64,000 nt of DNA from Actinomycetospora sp. NBRC 106375 (GTDB taxonomy: Bacteria; Actinomycetota; Actinomycetes; Mycobacteriales; Pseudonocardiaceae): positions 186,001 through 250,000 of the forward strand of contig NZ_BSTS01000011.1 of NCBI RefSeq assembly GCF_030269665.1. The letters are read 5' to 3'. Shown piece after piece: positions 56,849 to 64,000 of this stretch. The stretch's first letter is position 1. Every line of letters begins with the position of its first letter. The translations under genes were made by a program, and so were the position numbers. Below the pieces are notes generated by a model. The model was not told the DNA's origin. It searched no databases and saw only the letters and a list, made by a program, of their open reading frames with translations.

Positions 56849-57684
56849 GCGGCCTCCGGGGTGCGGTGCCCCGCGAGCTGCGTCAGCGCCCGCGCGGTCA
56901 TCTGCTCGGTGAGCGCGCGCCGGTACCCGGCGCTGCCGTGCAGGTCGGACGGGGGGTCGACGTCGTCGGCGGCGGCCGCCGCGAGGATCGCGACGCGGTC
57001 GGCCGAGAGCCCGCCGTCACAGGTGGCGAGGTCGCCGGGATCGACGAGGTGGGGCACCCCGGCGACGCCGCCGACCACCACCCGCAGCCGGTCGCCGAAG
57101 CGGGCGGCCGCGACCGACACGATCGCGAAGTCGCCGTGCCGGCGCGCGAACTCGGCGAAGCCCCACGCGTCGGGCACGGGGAGCTCGACGCCCGTGATCA
57201 TCTCGGTCTCGGCGAGCGAGCTCTGCAGCGCGCCCACGAAGAGCTCGTCGGCGCCGAGTCGTCGCGTCCCGCCGGGCCCGGCGACGTGCACGGCGCCGTC
57301 GCACGCCCGCAGCACCGCGGGGAGCTCGGCCGACGGGTCGGCGTGGGCGAGGCTCCCGGCCAGCGTGCCCCGGCTGCGGATGGCCGTGTGCCCGATCCAG
57401 CGCGCGGCCTCGGCGGCCAGCGGGTGGTGATCCTGCCCGGCGAGGTGGAGGTGCCGCACGAGCGCCCCGGCGTGCAGCACGCCGTCGCGCACGACGAGGC
57501 CGTCCAGCCCGGGGACGCGGTTGACGTCGACGAGCACGGCGGGGCGCGCCAGGCGCAGCGCGAGCAGCGGCACCAGGCTCTGCCCGCCGGCGAGGATCTT
57601 CCCCTCGCCGTCGGCGGCGCCCAGGGCGGCCACGGCGTCGGCGACGTCGGTGGCGCGGTGGTAGGAGAACGGCGGGCACTTCAC
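56845..57684 (-). CDS. Molybdenum hydroxylase FAD subunit (CoxM-like)
   Basis: A 279-residue FAD-binding subunit. FAD motifs are ILAGGQSLVPLLALRLARP and RSRGTLAGSLAHADPSAEL (TxGGxxAxxDP-like). The C-terminal CO-dehydrogenase flavoprotein domain follows (VSVAAARFGDRLRVVVGGVA). It takes electrons from the 2Fe-2S subunit. Four-base overlaps link it to both neighbours. Confidence 0.95.
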   Translation of the reverse strand: MKCPPFSYHRATDVADAVAALGAADGEGKILAGGQSLVPLLALRLARPAVLVDVNRVPGLDGLVVRDGVLHAGALVRHLHLAGQDHHPLAAEAARWIGHTAIRSRGTLAGSLAHADPSAELPAVLRACDGAVHVAGPGGTRRLGADELFVGALQSSLAETEMITGVELPVPDAWGFAEFARRHGDFAIVSVAAARFGDRLRVVVGGVAGVPHLVDPGDLATCDGGLSADRVAILAAAAADDVDPPSDLHGSAGYRRALTEQMTARALTQLAGHRTPEAA

Positions 57685-60017
57685 GGCGACACCAGCTCCC
57701 AGACCCGCGCGGGCGTCACGGGCAGGTCGTCGACCTCGACCCCGAGCGCGTCGAGCAGCGCCCCGGCGACCACCGCGTTCGGTGCCAGCGTGCCGCCCTC
57801 GCCCACGCCGCGGACATGGGTGGGGTTGGCACCCTCGGTGCACACGTGCCCGATGCGCAGCTCGGGGATCTCGCCGGCGGTCGGCATGAGGTAGTCGAGC
57901 AGGGTGCCGGTCGACAGGTTCCCGTCCTCGTCGTAGACGAGGTGCTCGTACATCGCGCCGCCGATGCCCTGCGCGATCGACCCGGCCACCTGTCCCGCCA
58001 CGATCACGGGGTGGACGATCCGCCCGGCGTCCTCGACGCACACCCAGTCGAGGATGCCGATCTCGCCGGTCGCGGGGTCGAACTCCAGCGCGGCGATCTG
58101 GACGCCGGCGGCGAACGCCCCGCGGATCGGGTCGTAGAACTTCGTCGACTCCAGCCCGGGCTCGAAGCCCTCGGGCAGGCGGTCGGAGCGCAGGTAGGCG
58201 ACCTCGGCGACCTCGGCCAGCGCGATGACCGGCTTCTCCTGCCCGCGGACGTGCACCTGCCCGGCGCGCAGGTCCAGGTCGGAGACGTCGACCTCGCACA
58301 GCGCCCCGGCCAGCGCCAGGGCCTTCGCCCGCACGTCCGCGCCGGCCAGGTGTGCGGCGCCGCCGCCGATGACGGCCTGCCGCGACGAGAACGCCCCGAA
58401 GCCCCACAGGGACGAGTCGGTGTCGCCGATCCGGACGTCGACCGCGTCGTAGTCCACGCCCAACGCGTCGGCGACGACCTGGGCCATCGTCGTCTCGAGA
58501 CCCTGTCCCTGCGACGTGACGCCGGAGAAGACGGTGACCGCGCCGTCGGGGTTGATGCGCACCGTGCAGGCGTCGTGGCCGGTGCGGAACGGCATCCGCG
58601 GCCCGGCCGACGCGGCGCGCCCGAGACCGGTCAGCTCGTTGTAGATCCCGACGCCGATCCCGAGCGGGCGCCCGCCGACCTTGCGGCGCCGGCCCTGCTC
58701 GGCTCGCCAGCCGGCGAGGTCGAACATCGCCACGGCCCGGTCGAGGCAGGCCTCGTAGGCCCCGGAGTCGTCGACGAGCCGGGACGGCATCCGGTACGGG
58801 ACGTCGGCGGGCAGGATGAGGTTGCGGCGGCGCAGCGCGATCGGGTCCATGTCCAGCGCGCGGGCCCCGGAGTCGAGCAGCGCCTCCATCGCGAACACCG
58901 TCGCCGGGCGCGCGACTCCGCGGTACGGGCCCGAGGGGCTCGTGTTGGTGGTGACGCCGCGGACGGTGCACGCGTAGTGCGCGAGCTTGTAGGGGCCGGT
59001 CAGCAGGCCGCCGGCCATGAGGGGCTCGATCCCCGCGGTCCACGGGTAGACGGAGTAGGCGCCGACGTTGCACCACACGTCGGCCCGCACGGCGAGCAGC
59101 TCGCCGTCCGCGGCGAACCCCGCGCGCAGCACGTAGCGGTGGTCGCGGGCGTGGGTGGCGGCGAGGAGGTGCTCGACGCGGTCCTCGACCCACTTGAGCG
59201 GGATGCCGGGCGTGGCCATCGCCATCAGGCACAGCGCGACGTCCTCGGGGTAGAGCACGGCCTTGACGCCGAAGCCGCCCCCGACGTCCGGGGCGATCAC
59301 GCGGATGTTGCCCTCGGGCAGGTCGAGCAGCTCGGCGAGCTGGGTGCGCACGAGGTGGGGCACCTGGGTGCCCGACCAGAACGTCAGCCGCCGGTCGGCG
59401 GCCTCGTAGCGGGCGACACCGGCGCGGCACTCGATGGGGTTGCCGCCGTGCCGGTTGGTGGTCAGGTCCCGGTCGACGACGACGTGCGCGCCGGCGAGGG
59501 CGTCGTCGACGTCGCCGGCGGTGAACGTCCGCGAGAGCAGCAGGTTGTCGGGTGCCTCGTCGTGCACGGGGTCCGTGATCCCGGCGTCCCACGCGCACAC
59601 CGTCGGCGTCAGGGGCTCGTAGTCCACGACCACGGCCTCGGCGCCGTCCTCGGCGAGGTAGCGGTCGTCGGCGACCACCGCGGCGACCGCCTCCCCGGCG
59701 AAGCGCACCTTGTCGCGGGCGAGCGGGGGCTGGTCGGTCTCGACGTAGCCGGGCAGCGCCGAGAGCGCGCGCAGCGCGACCGACGCGAGCGCCGGGTGCT
59801 CCCCGGTGAACACCGCCGTGACGCCGTCGACCGCGAGCGCCCCGTCGGTGTCGATCCCCGTGATGCGGCCGTGCGCCAGGGGGCTGCGCACGAACGCGAC
59901 GTGGCGCATCCGGGGCAGGGCGAGGTCGGACACGTAGCGACCGCGCCCGGTGAGCAGGCGCGCATCCTCCTTGCGGCGCACCGGGGTGCCGCTGGCCGGT
60001 CGGTGGTCACCGGTCAT
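57681..60017 (-). CDS. Molybdenum hydroxylase large subunit (xanthine dehydrogenase/CoxL form II-like)
   Basis: A 778-residue molybdopterin subunit. It starts TPVRRKEDARLLTGRGRYVS, as usual. Cofactor segments include GGGFGVKAVLYPED, GVTSQGQGLETTMAQVV and the catalytic Glu of GVGEGGTLAPNAV. The active-site loop reads SGPYRGVARPAT, not the AYRCSFR of true CO dehydrogenase, so it should hydroxylate an organic substrate (aromatic ring, N-heterocycle or aldehyde) using water. The ATG at 60017 overlaps the SDR stop; an upstream in-frame start is within that gene. Confidence 0.94.
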   Translation of the reverse strand: MTGDHRPASGTPVRRKEDARLLTGRGRYVSDLALPRMRHVAFVRSPLAHGRITGIDTDGALAVDGVTAVFTGEHPALASVALRALSALPGYVETDQPPLARDKVRFAGEAVAAVVADDRYLAEDGAEAVVVDYEPLTPTVCAWDAGITDPVHDEAPDNLLLSRTFTAGDVDDALAGAHVVVDRDLTTNRHGGNPIECRAGVARYEAADRRLTFWSGTQVPHLVRTQLAELLDLPEGNIRVIAPDVGGGFGVKAVLYPEDVALCLMAMATPGIPLKWVEDRVEHLLAATHARDHRYVLRAGFAADGELLAVRADVWCNVGAYSVYPWTAGIEPLMAGGLLTGPYKLAHYACTVRGVTTNTSPSGPYRGVARPATVFAMEALLDSGARALDMDPIALRRRNLILPADVPYRMPSRLVDDSGAYEACLDRAVAMFDLAGWRAEQGRRRKVGGRPLGIGVGIYNELTGLGRAASAGPRMPFRTGHDACTVRINPDGAVTVFSGVTSQGQGLETTMAQVVADALGVDYDAVDVRIGDTDSSLWGFGAFSSRQAVIGGGAAHLAGADVRAKALALAGALCEVDVSDLDLRAGQVHVRGQEKPVIALAEVAEVAYLRSDRLPEGFEPGLESTKFYDPIRGAFAAGVQIAALEFDPATGEIGILDWVCVEDAGRIVHPVIVAGQVAGSIAQGIGGAMYEHLVYDEDGNLSTGTLLDYLMPTAGEIPELRIGHVCTEGANPTHVRGVGEGGTLAPNAVVAGALLDALGVEVDDLPVTPARVWELVSP

Positions 60018-60778
60018 GGCATCGCGAACCCGCCGTTGACGGACACCACCTGGCCCGTGGTCCACGACGAGCACGGCGAGGCCAGCAGCAGGATCGTCGG
60101 CGTCACGTCCTCGGGGCGCCCGAGGCGGCGCAGCGGGTAGAGCGCGGTGATCTTCTTGAGGCGCTCGTCGTCGGTGCCGCCCGCGTGGTCGGAGAACCGG
60201 TCGGTCTGCACGAGCCCGATCGAGACGGCGTTGGCGCGGATGCCGTGGCGGGCGAGCTCCTTCGCCAGCGACTTCGTCAGGCCGAGCGTCGAGGAGCGCG
60301 CCGTCGCGGTGACCGTGAGCCCCGACTCGCCGACCCGCCCGGAGTCGCCCATCAGCGAGACGATCGCGCCGCCGCCGTGCTCGGACATCCGCCGCGCGAC
60401 GGCGTGGGAGATCCGGACGGTGCCCGTCACCGTCACGTCGATCTCGGCGGCGAACTCGGACGCCGAGCGCTCGAGGAAGCGGCCCCGGCTCGTCACGGCC
60501 GCGTTGTTCACCAGCACCCCGATCGGCCCGAGCCCGGACTCGACGGTCTCGATCGCGCGGGCGACCGCGTCGTCGTCGCGGGTGTCGACGGCCACCGCGA
60601 GCGCCTTGACCCCCGACGCCCGCGCGGCCTCGGCGGCCTCCTCGGCGCCGGCGGACGAGGTGTTGTAGCCGAACGCCACCTGGGCGCCCTCGGCGGCGAA
60701 CGCCTCGCCGATGGCGCGGCCGAGGCCCTGTCCGGCCCCCGTGACGAGCACGGTGGTGCCGGCGAGCTGCAGATCCAT
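60014..60778 (-). CDS. Short-chain dehydrogenase-like protein lacking the catalytic Tyr and Lys
   Basis: A 254-residue classical SDR fold: LVTGAGQGLGRAIGEAF (TGxxxGxG), NNAAV, and a normal end TTGQVVSVNGGFAMP. The YxxxK motif should lie before LGLTKSLAKELA; the residues there are TVTATARSSTLGLTK, giving Thr and Arg where Tyr and Lys are expected. The catalytic Ser is also uncertain (IVSLMGDSGR). It may be a non-catalytic subunit, use different chemistry, or act on CoA esters in an unusual way. ATGA overlap with the large subunit. Confidence 0.85.
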   Translation of the reverse strand: MDLQLAGTTVLVTGAGQGLGRAIGEAFAAEGAQVAFGYNTSSAGAEEAAEAARASGVKALAVAVDTRDDDAVARAIETVESGLGPIGVLVNNAAVTSRGRFLERSASEFAAEIDVTVTGTVRISHAVARRMSEHGGGAIVSLMGDSGRVGESGLTVTATARSSTLGLTKSLAKELARHGIRANAVSIGLVQTDRFSDHAGGTDDERLKKITALYPLRRLGRPEDVTPTILLLASPCSSWTTGQVVSVNGGFAMP

Positions 60779-60791
60779 GGGGCTCCTGTCC

Positions 60792-61583
60792 TCAGATCGC
60801 GACGAACCGTCGCCGGTCGCCGAAGGTGACGACGCGGCCGAAGGCGAGGCCGGGGAAGTGGGCGGCCGCGACGGCGTCCTCGGTGTCGACGACCTCGTCG
60901 GCGAGCCGGTTCCGGACGGCCTGCGCGGCGTCCGGGTCGACGTCGAACGTGGCCTGCCAGTCGGGCTCGGCGAGCTCGACCACCGAGTGCGCGACGTCGC
61001 CGATCAGCAGGGCACGCCGCCCGCGGCTGGACACGACGTAGGTGGTCGAGCCCGGTGTGTGCCCCGGGGTCGGGCGAGCGTCCAGGCCGGGCGCGACGGT
61101 GTGCGCGGCGTCGAAGGTCTCCAGGCGGTCGCGCAGCGGCGCGAGCTTGCGCACCGCACCCGGGTCGGCGTCGGGGGCGTCGACGAAGTGCGCCCAGTCG
61201 GCCGCGTGGACGCGGTAGGTGGCGTGCGGGAACACCACCTCGCCCCTGCTGGTGGCCCAGCCGACGTGGTCGAAGTGGAGGTGGGTGAACACGACGTCGG
61301 TCACCTGGTCCGGGGTGACGCCGAGGCCGGCCAGGGCGTCGATCATCCCGCCGCCCCGGTAGCGGTCGTTGTGGATCCGGCCGACGCCGGCGTCGACGAG
61401 CACCAGCCGGTCGCCCGTGCGCAGCAGGAACCCGCCGAGGGTCAGCGCGAGGTCGCCGTGGGCGTCGAGCTGCTCGGGGTGGCAGGCCCAGCGGTCGCCG
61501 CCCGGCGCGGACAGGACCTCGCGGGCATTCTCCCGTCCGGTGCCGTCGACGACCGGGACGACGTGCAGGTCGCCGACCCTCAT
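60792..61583 (-). CDS. MBL-fold metallohydrolase (quorum-quenching-lactonase/thioesterase-like)
   Basis: A 263-residue MBL-fold enzyme: FTHLHFDHVGW (HxHxDH), PTPGHTPGST, and LIGDVAHSVVELAEPDW. The arrangement is like AttM/AHL-lactonase relatives. It probably opens a lactone or cleaves a thioester in the pathway. ATG overlaps the first ligase's stop by four bases; 13 bases separate it from the SDR. Confidence 0.9.
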   Translation of the reverse strand: MRVGDLHVVPVVDGTGRENAREVLSAPGGDRWACHPEQLDAHGDLALTLGGFLLRTGDRLVLVDAGVGRIHNDRYRGGGMIDALAGLGVTPDQVTDVVFTHLHFDHVGWATSRGEVVFPHATYRVHAADWAHFVDAPDADPGAVRKLAPLRDRLETFDAAHTVAPGLDARPTPGHTPGSTTYVVSSRGRRALLIGDVAHSVVELAEPDWQATFDVDPDAAQAVRNRLADEVVDTEDAVAAAHFPGLAFGRVVTFGDRRRFVAI

Positions 61584-63088
61584 GCGGGCGCCCGGTCGTC
61601 GGTGAGCAGGCGCGCGAGCTCGAAGCGCCGGATCTTGCCCGACCCCGTGCGCGGGATGGCGTCGACCGGGAGGAACGCGACCGGGACCTTGAACCAGGCC
61701 AGACGTTCCCGGCAGTACGCCGCGACCGCGTCCGGGTCCGGCGCGCCCACGACGAACGCCACCGGTTCCTCACCGAGATCGGGGTGCGCCCGGCCGACGA
61801 CCGCGGCGTCGGCGACCCCCGGCGCGGCGAGCAGGACGCTCTCGATCTCGGCCGGGTAGATGTTCTCGCCGCCCCGGATGATCATTTCCTTGGTGCGGCC
61901 GCTGATCGTCAGGTAGCCGTTCTCGTCGGCCCGGGCCAGGTCGCCGGTGCGGTACCAGCCGTCGACGAGCACGCTCGCGGTCTGCTCCGGCCTGCCCCAG
62001 TAGCCGCGCATGACGTTCGGGCCGCGCACCCACAGCTCGCCCTCGCCGCCGGGCGGGGCGTCGGTGCCGGTGGCCGGGTCGACGAGCCGCACCGCGAGCC
62101 CCGGCAGCGGCAGCCCGCACGAGCCGGCGGGCCGCGCCCCGTGCGGCCAGTTCATCGTGACCATCGTCGAGGTCTCGGTGATGCCGTAGCCGTCGAGCAG
62201 CGGCACCGCGAACGCCTGCTCGAAGGCCCGGTCCACGGTCGCGGGCAGGATCGCGCCGGCCGAGATCGCGAGCCGCAGCCGGTGGCGCGGGGCGCGGTCG
62301 CCGGCGGCCTGCACCAGGTACGAGAAGCCGGTCGGGACGCCGGGCAGGACGGTGTGGCGCTGGTCGCCGGCCAGGAGCTCGAGGATCCGGCCGGGGGAGA
62401 AGCGCGGCAGGATGCGCTCGCTCGCGCCGGTCGCCACGACCCCGAGCACGCAGAGGTCCAGGGCGTAGGAGTGGAACAGCGGCAGCGCCGAGAGCACGAC
62501 GTCGTCGGGGCCGAGGCCGACGATCGGCGCCCAGCACGCCGCGACCACCCAGAGGCAGCTGCGCAGCGTCAGCTCCACGCCCTTGGGGCGCCCTGTCGTG
62601 CCGGAGGTGTAGAGCATGAACGCGGTCGCGTCGAGGTCGGCCGGGTCGGGCGCGACGACGTCGGGCTCGGTCGCGATCAGGTCGGCGTACGACCCGCCGG
62701 TGCCCACCACGACCGTCGCGACGTCCGGGCCGACCAGCCCGGCGTGCGCGGTGTCGGTGACCACGAGGCGGGCGCCGCTGTCGGCGAGCATGTAGTCGAT
62801 CTCCGCCGGCGCGGCGTCCGGGTTGAGGCACACCGCCACCCCGCCGGCGCGCGGGATCGCGAGGTAGGTCTCGACGGTCTCGACGGCGTTGCCCAGGACC
62901 ATCGCGACGCGGTCGCCCGGGCCCACGCCGCGGGCGGCGAGGTGCCCGGCGAGCCTGCGGGTGGTGGTCGCGAGCTCGGCCCACGTGACGCTGCGGGCGT
63001 CGTCGGCGAACGCGACCGCACCGGGCCGCCCGGCGGCGTGGCCGTCGAGCAGCTCGTGGACGGGCCGGATCACCTCGGTACGCAGCAT
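61580..63088 (-). CDS. Acyl-CoA ligase (AMP-forming), first gene of the operon
   Basis: A 502-residue class I adenylate-forming enzyme. Motifs: MLYTSGTTGRPKGVELT, GYGITETSTMV, GWYRTGDLARADENGYLTI, MIIRGGENIYPAEIE and the catalytic Lys in PRTGSGKIRR. It is typical of fatty- or aryl-acid CoA ligases. I chose the ATG at 63088 (GGGAGG upstream) over 63196, because the longer version would run over the TetR operators. It is divergent from the TetR gene. Confidence 0.93.
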   Translation of the reverse strand: MLRTEVIRPVHELLDGHAAGRPGAVAFADDARSVTWAELATTTRRLAGHLAARGVGPGDRVAMVLGNAVETVETYLAIPRAGGVAVCLNPDAAPAEIDYMLADSGARLVVTDTAHAGLVGPDVATVVVGTGGSYADLIATEPDVVAPDPADLDATAFMLYTSGTTGRPKGVELTLRSCLWVVAACWAPIVGLGPDDVVLSALPLFHSYALDLCVLGVVATGASERILPRFSPGRILELLAGDQRHTVLPGVPTGFSYLVQAAGDRAPRHRLRLAISAGAILPATVDRAFEQAFAVPLLDGYGITETSTMVTMNWPHGARPAGSCGLPLPGLAVRLVDPATGTDAPPGGEGELWVRGPNVMRGYWGRPEQTASVLVDGWYRTGDLARADENGYLTISGRTKEMIIRGGENIYPAEIESVLLAAPGVADAAVVGRAHPDLGEEPVAFVVGAPDPDAVAAYCRERLAWFKVPVAFLPVDAIPRTGSGKIRRFELARLLTDDRAPA

Positions 63089-63104
63089 CGCGCCTCCCGA
63101 CTGA

Positions 63105-63169
63105 CGAACGCTCGTTAGCAAGGTAGCGAGGGTCACGGCAGGGACACAAGGCTCACTAACGCTCGTTCG
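63105..63169. promoter_or_regulatory. Two TetR operator candidates sharing AACG-CT-CGTT
   Basis: GAACGCTCGTTA (63106-63117) and TAACGCTCGTTC (63157-63168) flank the divergent promoters of the ligase operon and the TetR gene, 51 bases apart. The second is followed by further CGTTCGTTC. The TAACG-N2-CGTTA form is typical of TetR sites. Confidence 0.65.
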
Positions 63170-63188
63170 TTCGTGGCACGATGCCGCC

Positions 63189-63806
63189 GTGCGCACGGAG
63201 CCGTCCGACCTCGCGACCCGCCGGGTGTCACGGGCGGCCCTGACCCCCGACGTCGTGCTCGACGCGGCGCTGACCCTCTTCGCCCGGCGCGGCTACCACG
63301 GCACGGCGCTGAGCGAGATCGCCGAGGCGCTGGCGGTGCGCACGCCCAGCCTCTACAACCACATGGGCTCGAAGCACGACCTCCTGCGCACGATCGTCGA
63401 CCGCACGACCGCGGCCGTCCTCGACGACTTCCACGCGGTGCTCGATCCGGACGACCCGCCCGCGACGCAACTGCGCCGCGCGGCCCGGGTCTACGCGTAC
63501 CGCCACGCCACCCATCGGCGCGAGGCGCTCGTGGTCAACCGCGACACCGGCAGCCTCGAGGAACCGGCGTTCGGGGAGATGCAGGCCCGCCGACGCGAGC
63601 ACGAGCACGCGCTGCGGGCCGTGATCACCCGTGGCGTGGAGACCGGGGACTTCGCCGTCGAGTCGCCGGCGCTCGCCTCGTTCGCCATCCGGGAGATGTG
63701 CGTCAGCGTCGCGCGGTGGTTCTCCCCGGACGGCGCCCTGACCGCCGAGCAGGTGGCCGACCAGTACAGCGGGTTCGCGCTCCGCCTGGCCGGCTCATCC
63801 CCCTGA
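63189..63806 (+). CDS. TetR-family transcriptional regulator (CoA-catabolism type)
   Basis: A 205-residue TetR protein: HTH VVLDAALTLFARRGYHGTALS...VRTPSLYNHMGSKHDLL and a TetR_C ligand domain (RRAARVYAYRHATHRREALV; FAIREMCVSVARWFSPDGAL) like KstR2/FadR-like repressors that respond to acyl-CoA. The GTG at 63189 is 100 bases from the divergent ligase start. It is probably the repressor of the molybdenum-hydroxylase operon. Confidence 0.92.
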   Translation: MRTEPSDLATRRVSRAALTPDVVLDAALTLFARRGYHGTALSEIAEALAVRTPSLYNHMGSKHDLLRTIVDRTTAAVLDDFHAVLDPDDPPATQLRRAARVYAYRHATHRREALVVNRDTGSLEEPAFGEMQARRREHEHALRAVITRGVETGDFAVESPALASFAIREMCVSVARWFSPDGALTAEQVADQYSGFALRLAGSSP

Positions 63807-64000
63807 GGCGGCGACGATCTCGCCGTGCGGGATCGAGAACCACCCGTCGGGATCGCGCGACCAGTCCGTCCACGCCGCCGCGATGTCGCGCAGCTCGTCC
63901 GCGGTCGGAGTCGACGATGCGCTCGGCCCACTGCCCACCCCACCAGCGGCGCTCGGCGTCGGTGGCGAAGCACCAGATCGAGGCGCCGGGGGTGACCGCC
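63795..64000 (-). pseudogene. SAM-dependent methyltransferase, C-terminal part, frame disrupted (runs off the right edge)
   Basis: From the right edge one frame encodes ASIWCFATDAERRWWGGQWA and ERIVDS. The continuation is in another frame as TADELRDIAAAWTDWSRDPD and ends GWFSIPHGEIVAASGG at 63795. The WWG and DPDGWF phrases are typical of the C-terminus of actinobacterial small-molecule methyltransferases. About a dozen residues expected between RIVDS and TADEL are missing and the frame changes at about 63905-63915, so a small deletion has broken the gene, or the sequence is wrong there. It overlaps the TetR end by 12 bases. Confidence 0.6.

Noticed and set aside
57681-60017. Aerobic CO dehydrogenase (coxMSL)
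   Set aside because: Subunit architecture fits, but the active-site loop is PYRGVAR rather than AYRCSFR, and the gene order and company (CoA ligases, hydrolases) differ from CO-oxidising clusters.
1-64000. Genomic island, prophage or integrative element
   Set aside because: No integrase, transposase, relaxase, phage structural gene or tRNA-flanking repeat was found; accessory character rests only on gene content.

Overview
The window is very GC-rich DNA with strong G/C bias at third codon positions, many GTG starts and 4-base stop/start overlaps. It carries actinobacterial hallmarks: a DUF222/HNH (13E12-type) nuclease, an ECF sigma factor with a ZAS-type anti-sigma factor, a HelR-type RNA polymerase protein and an HxlR regulator after lon. 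I infer an actinomycete, most likely Pseudonocardiales (Pseudonocardia or Actinomycetospora-like). I saw no rRNA, tRNA, CRISPR array, integrase or transposase. It reads as chromosomal accessory and catabolic DNA.

Layout. 1-435 is the N-terminal end of a probable GH13 enzyme. 473-6631 is a leftward run (sarcosine-oxidase-like flavoprotein, Rieske oxygenase, aldehyde dehydrogenase, M24 hydrolase, then an epimerase) opposite a LysR gene; it looks like a catabolic operon for a quaternary or N-methylated amine. 7714-7833 is a perfect 8-bp x 15 tandem repeat, followed by a DUF222/HNH gene and a phasin-like gene. 10450-14103 is a LysR / enolase-superfamily / MFS module whose transporter carries a frameshift. 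13883-22491 holds a 2OG oxygenase, an NtaA-type flavin monooxygenase with an MHS transporter, serA, a MOSC protein, a degenerate BVMO-like flavoprotein with a LysR, and a two-gene SMR pump. 22489-24204 is a membrane protein / ECF sigma / anti-sigma operon with a TGAACC-N16-CGTGTC promoter; the identical promoter pattern recurs before the flavin monooxygenase at 30196. 24797-28171 links a TetR and its two operators to an aldo/keto reductase, an SGNH hydrolase, an AlkB-like dioxygenase and a stand-alone Ada zinc domain. 28177-32523 is an aromatic-acid module: IclR, salicylyl-CoA-hydroxylase-like FAD monooxygenase, PDR-type reductase and CYP199A-like P450.

32598-43707 is mostly housekeeping or unknown: methyltransferase, lipoprotein, enoyl-CoA hydratase, small HTH protein, helR under a rifamycin-associated element (RAE), an MBL-fold hydrolase, lon with an HxlR gene, and a PfkB-like protein lacking its catalytic Asp. 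A yybP-ykoY (Mn2+) riboswitch precedes a GDT1-type manganese exporter (43914-44678). Then come a Na+/H+ antiporter, an NAD kinase, a ferredoxin-reductase-like flavoprotein, an AraC regulator, a VOC protein behind a 21-bp perfect hairpin, an FMN reductase and a thioesterase. 51880-52248 is a rearrangement scar joining the 3' parts of two formerly divergent genes.

53152-64000 has an epimerase/TetR pair with two operators. It is followed by a leftward operon (54131-63088) of two acyl-CoA ligases, an MBL hydrolase, an SDR lacking its catalytic Tyr and Lys, a three-subunit molybdenum hydroxylase and an alpha/beta hydrolase, opposed by a TetR gene. This looks like an undescribed carboxylic-acid degradation pathway.

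Four genes are broken by small indels (12593-14103 once, 24225-24793 twice, and the right-edge fragment once). At least two of these lie in G or C runs, so assembly error should be excluded before calling pseudogenes.
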